This document shows, one piece after another, positions 25,030 to 33,405 of a stretch of 64,000 bases of DNA; position 1 is the first letter of the stretch; the number at the start of each line of letters is the position of its first letter. The position numbers were made by a program, and so were the translations under genes. Origin of the DNA: CAYRWR01 sp964428015 (GTDB taxonomy: Bacteria; Spirochaetota; Brevinematia; Brevinematales; CAYRWR01). The stretch lies in assembly GCA_964428015.1 (NCBI GenBank), contig CAYRWR010000012.1, positions 16,674 through 80,673 of the forward strand. Reading direction: 5' to 3'. The notes beneath the pieces were generated by a model. It saw only the letters and a program-made list of their open reading frames with translations, searched no databases and was not told where the DNA came from.

Positions 25030-26073
25030 ATGCCTCTTAGTTTTGATGATATCGACTATCCTCTTCCCGAACATCTCATAGCTACCCATCCAACTGAACA
25101 AAGGACCCAATCCCGTCTCATGCATGTATCTCCCCGCAATCAGTCCATTGAACACCGGACCTTTTCCGACATTCTGAGTTTGCTGCGCCACGGAGACCTC
25201 CTGGTATTCAATAATTCCCGGGTAATTAAAGCCCGTCTGCTGGGCCAGCGGAGAGAACACCAGGCAGAGATGTTGCTGGTGGAAAAGATTGATGACACCC
25301 GCTGGAAAGCCCTGGTCAAACATTCCCGTAAGTTTCACAAGGGAGATGTCTTTACTATGCCCGAAGTGACACTGAGGGTACAGGATGTAATCGAAGATGG
25401 AATGAGAATGGTGGAGTTTGAGCGGCCGGTGAGCTTTGAAGACATCGATCGATGGGGAACTACACCACTCCCTCCCTATATTCTTAAAAAAAGAAAAGAC
25501 AGCGGAATGCCCCTGTTGGATACACAGGACCCGCAACGGTACCAATCCGTTTTGGCCCGCTATGATGGATCTGTAGCTGCGCCTACTGCCTCGCTGCATT
25601 TCACTCCTGAACTTTTGGACCAGGCGCGGGAGAAAGGTGTCTCTGTCACAGAGCTGACTCTGCATATCGGGCCGGGTACATTTAAGCCGGTCGAGGGGCG
25701 TATTGAAGATTATCAGATTCACCGGGAATGGGTGGAAGTACCATCTCAGGCAGTAGAAGCTATACAGCAATGCCGTCAACGCGGTGGGAGAGTGGTAGCA
25801 GTGGGCACCACTGTAGTCCGTAGCCTGGAAACCGCGGCATATGGCGGGAAATTGTCTCCTTTTAACGGACACAGCAGGCTGTTTATCACACCTCCCTATG
25901 ATTTTAAAGTTGTCAATGCTTTGATTACCAATTTTCACATGCCCCGGTCAACACTCCTTTTGCTGGTTTATGCCTTTGGGGGTGTAGAATTGCTTAAAAA
26001 AGCCTATCAGACTGCAATTCAGGAATCCTACCGGTTTTTCTCCTATGGCGATGCCATGTTTATCGGTGATTAA
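25030..26073 (+). CDS. queA: QueA, S-adenosylmethionine:tRNA ribosyltransferase-isomerase
   Basis: 347 residues, normal length. Visible family motifs: FDYxLP-type start (SFDDIDYPLPEHLIATHPTE), DLLVFNNSRVIKARL, RYQSVLARYDGSVAAPTASLHFT, LHIGPGTFKPV, VGTTVVRSLET and LITNFHMPRSTLLLLVYAF. It transfers the ribosyl moiety of SAM to preQ1 in tRNA in queuosine synthesis. The ATG directly abuts the stop of the upstream hydrolase. Confidence 0.95.
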   Translation: MPLSFDDIDYPLPEHLIATHPTEQRTQSRLMHVSPRNQSIEHRTFSDILSLLRHGDLLVFNNSRVIKARLLGQRREHQAEMLLVEKIDDTRWKALVKHSRKFHKGDVFTMPEVTLRVQDVIEDGMRMVEFERPVSFEDIDRWGTTPLPPYILKKRKDSGMPLLDTQDPQRYQSVLARYDGSVAAPTASLHFTPELLDQAREKGVSVTELTLHIGPGTFKPVEGRIEDYQIHREWVEVPSQAVEAIQQCRQRGGRVVAVGTTVVRSLETAAYGGKLSPFNGHSRLFITPPYDFKVVNALITNFHMPRSTLLLLVYAFGGVELLKKAYQTAIQESYRFFSYGDAMFIGD

Positions 26074-26113
26074 TTCACCGTATAAATCTTCTTAAAACCA
26101 TATAAAATTTTTA

Positions 26114-26142
26114 TTGTCTTAAAATCTGTCCTGTATTATAAT
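26114..26142 (+). promoter_or_regulatory. sigma-70 promoter of the 21-residue-repeat protein gene
   Basis: TTGTCT (26114-26119), 17-bp spacer, TATAAT (26137-26142); leader about 30 nt. Confidence 0.7.
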
Positions 26143-26178
26143 AGGAAATAAGGTTAAGTGATCTTTCTGGAGGATGCC

Positions 26179-27720
26179 ATGGCGGAAAGCTATATAGAAA
26201 AAGAACTGAAAAGACTCAGGCTGGAAAATCAGGCTCTTAAGCTCCAGGGGGGAGATCCTCAGGTCTACACCAAACTGGAAGAAGAAAACCGCCGTCTGCG
26301 TAAACAACTGGCTGAATCCGAAAAAATAATTGTTATGTATGAAAAAGTATCCGATCTGACCCGCAAAGAGATAACTGACCGGGATAATGCTCTGGCTGCT
26401 CATGAAATTGCTGAAGATTTATCGCGGGTCGAGCTCATGGAGAAGGATCGCGCCCTGCATGCCCATGAGCAGGTGGAAGAACTCTCCCGTATTGAGCACA
26501 TCGATAAAGATAAACTCATCAAAGCCCATGAAGTTGTAGAAGAATTAGCCCGCCAGGAGCTCCTGGACAAAGAAAAGACTCTGCTGGCTCATGAAGTAGT
26601 TGAAGAACTGGGACGCAGTGAACAGGTAAATATGGACAACGCCCTCCAGGCCCACGAAGTAGTGGAAGAGCTGGCCCGCAATGAACTGATCGAAAAGGAA
26701 AAAATGCTGCAGGCCCATGAGATTGCTGAAGATCTGTCCCGCCGGGAAAATATTGAAAGAGACAAAACTATCACTGCTTTTGAAAAAACATTTGCCCTGG
26801 CATCCCGTGAACGTATTCAGGCAGATCAGGAAATTAAAGCCAGAGAAATCATAGAAGAGCTGGCCCGTCAGGAACTTATCAATATGGATCATATTACCCG
26901 GGCATATGAAATCCTGCAGGATATGTCCCGGCAGGAGCTGATGGATGCCCGTAAACATGTGGATGACAGTCTGGAAACGGGAGTGGTACAAACTTCTATT
27001 TCAGATATTCTGACTCTGCTGGATGCCTATGAAAAGATAGAAGATATGCACCGCAAGGAAAAGATGAGTGATGATAAATTGCTCAAGGCATATGAAATCA
27101 TCGACGACTGGAAAAGAAACCAGATGATAGACCTGATGAAGATTATCAAGGCCTATGAGGTGCTGCAGGACTTTATCCGGGATCAACGCATCAGTGATGA
27201 TCAGATCAAAGAAGCTTATCAAAAGGTGGAAGAACTGGCCCGTCATGAACTGATCGAGCTGGATCGTATCAATGAAGCTCATGAAGTAGTGGAAGAACTG
27301 GCCCGTCAGCAGCTTATCGGTTTTGATTCAGTCAATCAGGCTCATGAAGTAGTGGAAGAATACGCCCGTCACGAGATGATCAATCTCAGTTCGGTCAATC
27401 AGGCCCATGAGATAGTGGAAATGCTGGCCCGTCAGGAAATCATCGATCGCGACAAAATCATCAATGCCCATGAAATGGTGGATAATCTTTCCCGTCAGGA
27501 ACTGATGGATGAGGACAAAATCAATCAGGCTCACCAGATCATCGAGGAATTCCAGAGAAAAGAATTAATTGAAAAAGATGCCATCAATATGGCTCATGAG
27601 ATGGTGGAAGAACTAATGCGCCGTGAGATCATTGAAAGAGACCGGATCAATCAGGCCCATGAAGTCGTCGAAGAAATGGCCCGTATGGAATTAATGAAGG
27701 CCAAGGGAGACCGGAAATAA
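26179..27720 (+). CDS. coiled-coil protein built of twenty-one 21-residue repeats
   Basis: 513 residues from ATG 26179, which has GGAGG 5 nt upstream. Residues 1-52 are a charged coiled coil. From residue 53 to the last codon the protein is 21 tandem units of 21 residues, consensus AHEVVEELARQELIDKDKINQ split across its three heptads; unit 10 is preceded by a 20-residue insertion (DDSLETGVVQTSISDILTLL). Each unit is exactly three heptads, predicting a continuous rod of about 65 nm if fully helical. There is no signal peptide, so it is cytoplasmic. The function is unknown; a cytoskeletal or scaffold filament is an inference. It has its own promoter. Confidence 0.7.
   Translation: MAESYIEKELKRLRLENQALKLQGGDPQVYTKLEEENRRLRKQLAESEKIIVMYEKVSDLTRKEITDRDNALAAHEIAEDLSRVELMEKDRALHAHEQVEELSRIEHIDKDKLIKAHEVVEELARQELLDKEKTLLAHEVVEELGRSEQVNMDNALQAHEVVEELARNELIEKEKMLQAHEIAEDLSRRENIERDKTITAFEKTFALASRERIQADQEIKAREIIEELARQELINMDHITRAYEILQDMSRQELMDARKHVDDSLETGVVQTSISDILTLLDAYEKIEDMHRKEKMSDDKLLKAYEIIDDWKRNQMIDLMKIIKAYEVLQDFIRDQRISDDQIKEAYQKVEELARHELIELDRINEAHEVVEELARQQLIGFDSVNQAHEVVEEYARHEMINLSSVNQAHEIVEMLARQEIIDRDKIINAHEMVDNLSRQELMDEDKINQAHQIIEEFQRKELIEKDAINMAHEMVEELMRREIIERDRINQAHEVVEEMARMELMKAKGDRK
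26335..27717 (+). repeat. 21 tandem 63-bp protein-coding repeats
   Basis: Units of 63 bp in frame, with one 60-bp insertion between units 9 and 10; 21 x 63 + 60 accounts for the whole span. DNA divergence between units is high while AHE-x-VEE-L-x-R positions are kept, which indicates selection on protein structure rather than recent DNA amplification. Confidence 0.85.
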
Positions 27721-27885
27721 ACCGGGTTTGTTACATTCTCTGTTATTGAAATCCTCTTTTTTTCTATGATTATCCGGTTTTGTATTAAATAAATCAGGAA
27801 TTTTGTTGCATTTTCTGGGAAATATATTAATATTTAACAGTGAACATAGTTCTGGATTGAAAAACATCAAAACGGGGCAGCCATC

Positions 27886-28593
27886 ATGGTTTTACAACAC
27901 ACCATTCTGCTAGGTACTGCTGCGACAATCGGATTTATCCATACCCTCTTGGGACCGGATCATTACGTCCCCTTTGTTGTCTTATCCCGGTCTCGGAAGT
28001 GGTCAGTAGCTCGGACTATGTGGATCACATTTTTATGCGGGGTGGGGCATGTCCTGGGCTCCATAGTTATCGGATTAATCGGTATCGCTCTGGGTACAGC
28101 CATCTCACATATTACCAAACTGGAATCGATACGGGGTGATATTGCAGCCTGGACTCTGATTGGTTTTGGTCTGGCCTACATGATCTGGGGAATTGTTAAA
28201 GCCATACAAAACAAACCACATACACATACTCATATACATGCTGATGGAGAAGTGCATGAACATCATCACGCCCATGAGGAAGAACACAGCCATCTCCATG
28301 ATAAAAAACGATCACTTACCACCTGGACACTCTTTATTGTGTTTGTCCTGGGCCCCTGTGAACCCTTAATCCCTATCTTAATGTATCCGGCAGCGACTCA
28401 TAGCTGGGCATTAGCAGGGCTTACCGCATTGGTATTTTCCATAATAACTATCTCCACCATGATGGTTATTGTAGCTGTGATGACCTGGGGTCTAAAGCTG
28501 CTTCCCATGCAAAAACTGGAGAGGTACACCCATGCCCTGGCCGGCGCTGTAATTATGTTAAGCGGTCTGGGGATTAAATTTCTGGGTCTGTGA
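27886..28593 (+). CDS. NicO/RcnA-like nickel (cobalt) transporter with His-rich loop
   Basis: 235 residues with about six membrane segments. The first helix carries HTLLGPDHYVP, the H-x5-DH metal-selectivity motif of the NicO/UreH/SafE type, and the second has CGVGHVLGS. The central loop (residues about 108-138) is a histidine-rich run, HTHTHIHADGEVHEHHHAH and on, typical of Ni/Co carriers. GPCEPLIPILMYPA lies in a later helix. It sits about 70 bp upstream of the [NiFe] hydrogenase operon on the same strand, which points to nickel supply for the enzyme. Import versus export is not decided by the sequence. Confidence 0.8.
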   Translation: MVLQHTILLGTAATIGFIHTLLGPDHYVPFVVLSRSRKWSVARTMWITFLCGVGHVLGSIVIGLIGIALGTAISHITKLESIRGDIAAWTLIGFGLAYMIWGIVKAIQNKPHTHTHIHADGEVHEHHHAHEEEHSHLHDKKRSLTTWTLFIVFVLGPCEPLIPILMYPAATHSWALAGLTALVFSIITISTMMVIVAVMTWGLKLLPMQKLERYTHALAGAVIMLSGLGIKFLGL

Positions 28594-28660
28594 TTTTTTA
28601 AGATGATTAGTGAATATTTTCACATTGTTGTTTAAAAAATAAACATAAGGGGGCTGATAC

Positions 28661-29722
28661 ATGAAGTACGCGGTCATGCAGAAGAACCGCCTGGATGATT
28701 TCATCAAGGTATTATGCAAACAGGAAAAGCTGGTGGGTCCGGTTTCAAAAGGCCAGGGTCAATATGCTTTTCACGAGATCAGAAATTTCGAAGAGCTTTC
28801 ACTGGATCATATTCCCACTATCCTGCCCCCCAAAAAATATTTCATGCCCCAACATGAAACACTGGTAGAATATGATATTAATAGAAAACCGCCCATGGAA
28901 GCAGTGGTGGAAGTAGAACCAATCGTACTGATGGGAGTACACACCTGTGACCTGGCTGGTATACAGTGTCTCAACATCGTATTCAGTGACAGGCCCCGAG
29001 ACCTCAATTATCTTATCCGAAAGAAATATATTACCATCATCGGATTTGAATGTAATGACTATTGTGACAGTTATGCCTCCTGCGGGCTCATGCATAATTT
29101 CCTGCCCAACGGGGGATATGACCTGTTCATGACTGATCTGGGTGGTGAATATATCTTCCATATCAATACTCAGACTGGTGAAGACCTGGTTACACGATAT
29201 GGTTCCTTTTTTTCTGAAGCCACTCCCCATCATATTAATGAATTAGAGGCATTTCATCAGAGAAAACACTCTATATTTAAACCGGAAGTAGATGTGGAAC
29301 GTACCACTCTGGCCCAGCTTTTTCAGAAAGGATTTGATTCCGCGGTATGGGATGATCTGGGCAACCGCTGTCTTTCTTGCGGAAACTGTACTAACGTGTG
29401 TCCTACCTGTTATTGTTTTGATGTCAATGATGAACCAAATCTGGATTTGAAAACCGGTAAAAGAATACGGGTTTGGGACAGTTGTCAAAATGAACCCTTT
29501 GCCAAGGTAGCCGGTGGGGAAAGTTTCCGGGAACACAGAAAAGACCGGAAGAGACACCGCTTTAACCGTAAATTTAACTATCCTTTTAAAAGATGGGGGA
29601 GATTCTTCTGCACTGGATGCGGCCGATGCAGCCGAACCTGTATGGCAGAAATCAATCTCAAAGATACTATCGCTCAGCTGGATCAGGATGTGAAAAAACA
29701 GCCTGCCGCAGTCAGTAAGTGA
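28661..29722 (+). CDS. hydB: HydB, beta (iron-sulfur) subunit of NAD(P)-linked [NiFe] hydrogenase, group 3b
   Basis: 353 residues. Two ferredoxin-like Cys sets near the C-terminus: CLSCGNCTNVCPTCYC and CTGCGRCSRTC. An N-terminal domain with CDLAGIQCLNIVF and ECNDYCDSYASC matches HydB/AnfD-type sulfhydrogenase beta subunits. It passes electrons between the FAD subunit and the NiFe module. First gene of the order B-G-D-A, which is the order known for Pyrococcus sulfhydrogenase I. GGGG precedes the ATG; hydG begins 13 bp after its stop. Confidence 0.9.
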   Translation: MKYAVMQKNRLDDFIKVLCKQEKLVGPVSKGQGQYAFHEIRNFEELSLDHIPTILPPKKYFMPQHETLVEYDINRKPPMEAVVEVEPIVLMGVHTCDLAGIQCLNIVFSDRPRDLNYLIRKKYITIIGFECNDYCDSYASCGLMHNFLPNGGYDLFMTDLGGEYIFHINTQTGEDLVTRYGSFFSEATPHHINELEAFHQRKHSIFKPEVDVERTTLAQLFQKGFDSAVWDDLGNRCLSCGNCTNVCPTCYCFDVNDEPNLDLKTGKRIRVWDSCQNEPFAKVAGGESFREHRKDRKRHRFNRKFNYPFKRWGRFFCTGCGRCSRTCMAEINLKDTIAQLDQDVKKQPAAVSK

Positions 29723-29735
29723 ACAGGGGGAGATA

Positions 29736-30572
29736 ATGGAAAGAATAGTCATACAAAGATCTGACTATCAGGTCAAAGAAGCTAAAATCATAAAGACCCG
29801 TAAACTGACTGAAACTGAAAAATTGTTTGAGGTCATGCTGGCAGATGGAGAACAACTGGATTATGATCCAGGGCAGTTTGTAGAAGTCAGTCTGCTGGGA
29901 CTGGGCGAAGCTCCCATTTCCATCACCTCTTCACCTACCAAGCGGGGTAGTTTTGAGTTGTGTGTGAGAGCGGTGGGTAAACTCACTGACGCCCTGCACA
30001 AGCTGAATGCGGGAGATGAGATCGGGATACGGGGGCCTTTCGGCCGTGGATTCCGCACCTCCATGCTGGAAGGTTTTGACCTGCTTATGATAGCCGGGGG
30101 ATTGGGCATAGCTCCTATGCGCTCTCTTATCAATTATGTAGTTGACAACCGCCGGGATTTTGGTAAGACCGATATACTGCTGGGCTGCCGTGACCCTAAA
30201 AGCATGCTGTTTTCCGATGAATTGGATATCTGGACCAAACGTATGGACATTAATTTCAGCTGTACAGTTGACCGTGCTGATCCCGAATGGAAGGGGAATG
30301 TAGGAGTGATAACCAGTCTGATACCGGGCGTGGATATTATCCCTCAGGAAACCTATGCTATTGTAGTAGGGCCGCCTATTATGTATCGTTTTGTTATCAA
30401 AGAATTACTCAACAAAGGCATTCCTGAAAATCAGATTCTGGTAAGCCTGGAAAGACATATGAAATGCGGACTGGGCAAATGTGGCCACTGTCAGATACAC
30501 GATATCTATTGCTGTCAGGATGGACCGGTATTCGGTTACCATGAAATAAAAGATCTCAAGGGGGCAATCTAA
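29736..30572 (+). CDS. hydG: HydG, gamma (FAD/NAD(P)-binding) subunit of the [NiFe] hydrogenase
   Basis: 278 residues of the ferredoxin-reductase fold: FAD-binding half with DPGQFVEVSLLGLGEAPISI, then a nucleotide-binding half (LLMIAGGLGIAPMRSLINY). A [2Fe-2S] Cys set closes the chain (KCGLGKCGHCQI...CCQDGP). It exchanges electrons with NAD(P)H, making the complex a cytoplasmic H2:NAD(P)+ oxidoreductase. This HydG is unrelated to the [FeFe]-hydrogenase maturase of the same name. Its stop overlaps the hydD start (TAATG). Confidence 0.92.
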   Translation: MERIVIQRSDYQVKEAKIIKTRKLTETEKLFEVMLADGEQLDYDPGQFVEVSLLGLGEAPISITSSPTKRGSFELCVRAVGKLTDALHKLNAGDEIGIRGPFGRGFRTSMLEGFDLLMIAGGLGIAPMRSLINYVVDNRRDFGKTDILLGCRDPKSMLFSDELDIWTKRMDINFSCTVDRADPEWKGNVGVITSLIPGVDIIPQETYAIVVGPPIMYRFVIKELLNKGIPENQILVSLERHMKCGLGKCGHCQIHDIYCCQDGPVFGYHEIKDLKGAI

Positions 30573-31336
30573 TGTCTAAACCCAAAGTAGCATTTTTTGA
30601 CTTCGCCTGCTGTGAGGGATGTCAGCTGCAGGTAGCCAATTTTGGAGAAGCCCTGCTGGATATCCTGGGGGCAGTAGATGTAGTGGAATTCCGGGAAGTA
30701 ATGAGTGAAACCTGGGATCAAAGCTATGATGTTTCAATTATTGAAGGAAGTATCACTACCACTCATGCCGTGGAAAAGATTAAAAAGATAAGAGAGAGAT
30801 CACGAATCCTGATTGCCTATGGTTCCTGTGCCACCCTGGGCGGGGTAAACGGTATGAAAAATAATTATCCCCTGGAAGAGATCCGGGAAAGAGTATATGG
30901 TGACAAAGCGCATTTCTTTGAGACTATTCCTACCATGGCAGTTCATGAAGTGGTGGATGTAGACTACTTTATTTATGGATGTCCTATCTATCCACCTGAA
31001 CTGGTAGCAGTCCTAAAGTCTGTGCTGGGTGGTACAACCTATGCTGTCCCTGATAAATCAGTCTGTGTGGAATGCAAATTGAATGAAAACGTCTGTCTTT
31101 ACGAAAAAGGGGTGACCTGTCTGGGTCCGGTGACCCGGGCTGGATGTAATTCCTGGTGTACCAATAATGGAAATATCTGTTATGGATGCCGTGGTCTGGT
31201 AACTAATCCAAACAAAGACTCCATGACTTCAGTACTTAAAAAATATGACATACCCCTGGAGCATGTCATGAATAAAATGAATATGTACAATGCCATCCGA
31301 CTTCGCCAGGATGAAACTAAAGTGGGAGAAAAATAA
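30572..31336 (+). CDS. hydD: HydD, delta (small, Fe-S) subunit of the [NiFe] hydrogenase
   Basis: 254 residues. Proximal-cluster motif FDFACCEGCQLQVANFG at the N-terminus, then AYGSCATLGGVNG and GCPIYPPELV, as in NuoB-like hydrogenase small subunits, and extra Cys-rich loops (CVECKLNENVC, CYGCRG) for further clusters. No twin-arginine signal, so the enzyme is cytoplasmic. Overlaps both neighbours by one base. Confidence 0.93.
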   Translation: MSKPKVAFFDFACCEGCQLQVANFGEALLDILGAVDVVEFREVMSETWDQSYDVSIIEGSITTTHAVEKIKKIRERSRILIAYGSCATLGGVNGMKNNYPLEEIRERVYGDKAHFFETIPTMAVHEVVDVDYFIYGCPIYPPELVAVLKSVLGGTTYAVPDKSVCVECKLNENVCLYEKGVTCLGPVTRAGCNSWCTNNGNICYGCRGLVTNPNKDSMTSVLKKYDIPLEHVMNKMNMYNAIRLRQDETKVGEK

Positions 31337-32664
31337 TGGGAAGGAATGTCAGTGTTAATGTAGAATATCTGACTCGTGTTGAGGGTCATGGCAATATAAT
31401 TGTGAATGTAAAAGAAGGTGTGCTGGAAGACTGCCGGCTGGACATCGTGGAAGCCCCCCGCTTTTTTGAGGGAATGCTGAAAGACAGATCTATATTTGAA
31501 GCGCAGCATATTACATCCCGTATCTGCGGCATCTGTGCCTGCGGACATACCCTGGCCTCCCTGCAAGCCGCAGAAGACGCTATCGGGTTTACCCCCAGCC
31601 AGCAGACGATTCAGCTGCGCAAACTTCTCCTCGATCTGGAAAATCTGGACAGCCATCTGCTGCACATCTACCTTTTAGTGGCACCGGACCTGTTAGGAGT
31701 TAAGAGTTTTGTACCCCTTATCGATTCACATAATCAGGTAGTACGGCGCGCGCTCAGAATGAAAAAGACAGTGAATGATATCTGTGATTTGTTCGTAGGA
31801 CGTCACATCCATCCTATTACTACCGTGGTAGGCGGCTTCACTAAATTGCCTAGTCCTGCGGATCTGGAGACTTTCCTGCATTTACTCACGGGCATGATCC
31901 CAGATATGAATGCAACCATTGAGCTCGCGGCAGGCTTGAAATTCCCGGAATTTGAAAGAGATACAGAATACGTGGCCCTGGTTTCAGATGATTCTGAATA
32001 TCCCTTGCTGATGGGTGATGTTGGTTCCAGTGATGGTATCCGTATGAACAAGAAAGACTATCACAAAATCACCAATGAATTTATTGTACCCCATTCCAGC
32101 GCCAAGCATTGTAAACTCAGCCGGGATTCCTACATGGTAGGTGCTCTGGCCCGATTTAATCTCAACAGTAAAAAGCTGCATCCCAAGGCTCTGGAAGTAG
32201 CCAACGCTATCGGCTTTAAAGCTCCTGTGAAAAATCCTTATCTCAATACAGTGGCTCAGTTGCTGGAAAGTGTACACTGTCTCTATCATGCCATAGAACT
32301 TGTCCAGTCTCTCCTGAAGAAGGGAATAGACAGGGATGAAGAAATCGTGGTAGGTCTGAATGAGCATAAACGTATCCCGGTTAAACCTGGCAATGGTGTA
32401 GGCGCAGTAGAAGTACCGCGGGGTATCTTATTCCACAATTATACTGTGGATGAAGCAGGAAAGATCACAGCGGCAAATTGTATCATCCCTACCGGACAGA
32501 ATCTCAACAACATAGAGCAAGATATGTTCAAGCTGGTGCCGGAAATGCTCAAGGATAAAACCGATGAACAGATCACACTGGGACTGGAGATGCTGGTACG
32601 GGCTTATGATCCCTGTATTTCCTGCTCTGCTCACTTCCTGGATGTAAAGTTTGTGGGACGCTGA
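31336..32664 (+). CDS. hydA: HydA, alpha (large, NiFe-site) subunit of the [NiFe] hydrogenase
   Basis: 442 residues. The four Ni-coordinating Cys are present: L1 motif RICGICACGH and L2 motif DPCISCSAH. RVEGHGNI opens the protein as usual. After the L2 His a tail FLDVKFVGR remains, which the maturation endopeptidase should remove; that protease is encoded by the next gene. The two-gene context and length fit group 3b (bifunctional) hydrogenases that use NADP(H) and may evolve or consume H2. Confidence 0.95.
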   Translation: MGRNVSVNVEYLTRVEGHGNIIVNVKEGVLEDCRLDIVEAPRFFEGMLKDRSIFEAQHITSRICGICACGHTLASLQAAEDAIGFTPSQQTIQLRKLLLDLENLDSHLLHIYLLVAPDLLGVKSFVPLIDSHNQVVRRALRMKKTVNDICDLFVGRHIHPITTVVGGFTKLPSPADLETFLHLLTGMIPDMNATIELAAGLKFPEFERDTEYVALVSDDSEYPLLMGDVGSSDGIRMNKKDYHKITNEFIVPHSSAKHCKLSRDSYMVGALARFNLNSKKLHPKALEVANAIGFKAPVKNPYLNTVAQLLESVHCLYHAIELVQSLLKKGIDRDEEIVVGLNEHKRIPVKPGNGVGAVEVPRGILFHNYTVDEAGKITAANCIIPTGQNLNNIEQDMFKLVPEMLKDKTDEQITLGLEMLVRAYDPCISCSAHFLDVKFVGR

Positions 32665-33151
32665 GCTCAACCAGGTTTTTAATATACCGGAAAAGGGCTT
32701 GCTGCTGATCTGTGTGGGAAATAGCCTGAGAGGCGACGATGGTGTGGGACCATATATTGCGGGTGCTCTTTCGGAAGAAATGGAGGGGCTTACCGTATAT
32801 GATGCCGGGATGAATCCGGAAAACTGTCTGGCAGTTTGTGACCAGATCCAGCCTGGAAAAGTGGTATTTATCGATGCGGCCAATTGGGAAGGAACACCGG
32901 GGGATATTCGCCTGATTCCTGAAGAGTTAATACCCCTTCAGACTATATCTACCCACACTTTCCCCTTGTCCACTTTGGGAGCATTGATCAAAGAGGACCA
33001 GTCCGTTGAAGTTAAATATATCGGTATCCAGTTAGCATCTGCCCACCTGGGGGATGCTATGTGTGAAGCAGTCAGGACAGCGGCTCATGAACTTATCCGC
33101 ATAATACAACACATGCAGAAACAAGTGACCTGCAGTACAAAGGAGAATTGA
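32651..33151 (+). CDS. hydrogenase maturation endopeptidase (HybD/HycI family)
   Basis: 166 residues from TTG at 32651, overlapping hydA by 14 bp; TTG at 32699, giving LLLICVGNSLRG near the terminus as in most family members, is an alternative start. The nickel-sensing motif GNSLRGDDGVG with Glu/Asp ligands, YDAGMNPEN and IDAANWEG are visible, and THTFPLSTLG supplies the conserved His. It cuts the C-terminal tail of HydA after nickel insertion. Confidence 0.88.
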   Translation: MWDAELNQVFNIPEKGLLLICVGNSLRGDDGVGPYIAGALSEEMEGLTVYDAGMNPENCLAVCDQIQPGKVVFIDAANWEGTPGDIRLIPEELIPLQTISTHTFPLSTLGALIKEDQSVEVKYIGIQLASAHLGDAMCEAVRTAAHELIRIIQHMQKQVTCSTKEN

Positions 33152-33152
33152 C

Positions 33153-33395
33153 ATGCATGAAATACATCTGTTGAGAGATTTACTCAATGACCTTTTAAAA
33201 AAAGGGGAAGAGGAAAAAACCACTAAAATCCAGAAGGTATATCTCAGAATGGGTGAATTCACTGAAATAAACCCTGAAATACTCAAACATTTTTTTGCTC
33301 AGGAAAGCGTGGGTACCATTGCCGAGGGCGCTCAGATTGAAATAGAACCCTCTCCTACCAGGGAATTACGGCTGGTGTCTTTTGACTGTGAGTAG
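33153..33395 (+). CDS. hypA: HypA-like nickel-delivery protein lacking the zinc domain
   Basis: 80 residues, against about 113-118 in normal HypA. The N-terminal nickel-binding start MHEIHLLRDLL (His2) and the strand KVYLRMGEFTEINPE are kept, and GAQIEIEPSPTRELRL corresponds to the segment just before the zinc domain. The chain then stops (FDCE), so both CxxC zinc knuckles are missing. Only 10 bp separate the stop from the hypC-hydE start, leaving no room for the missing domain in any frame, so this is not a frameshift. Nickel insertion must be done without the zinc domain, or another HypA exists elsewhere. Confidence 0.8.
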   Translation: MHEIHLLRDLLNDLLKKGEEEKTTKIQKVYLRMGEFTEINPEILKHFFAQESVGTIAEGAQIEIEPSPTRELRLVSFDCE

Positions 33396-33405
33396 AGGAT
33401 AAGTT

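Noticed and set aside
26335..27717. Regular 63-bp periodicity that could look like a CRISPR array or satellite repeat
   Set aside because: The period follows codons of one long frame, the DNA of the units diverges while the protein pattern is kept, and there are no identical repeats with unique spacers.
33153..33405. Frameshifted full-length HypA
   Set aside because: The distance to the next start is 10 bp, too short for the missing zinc domain in any frame.
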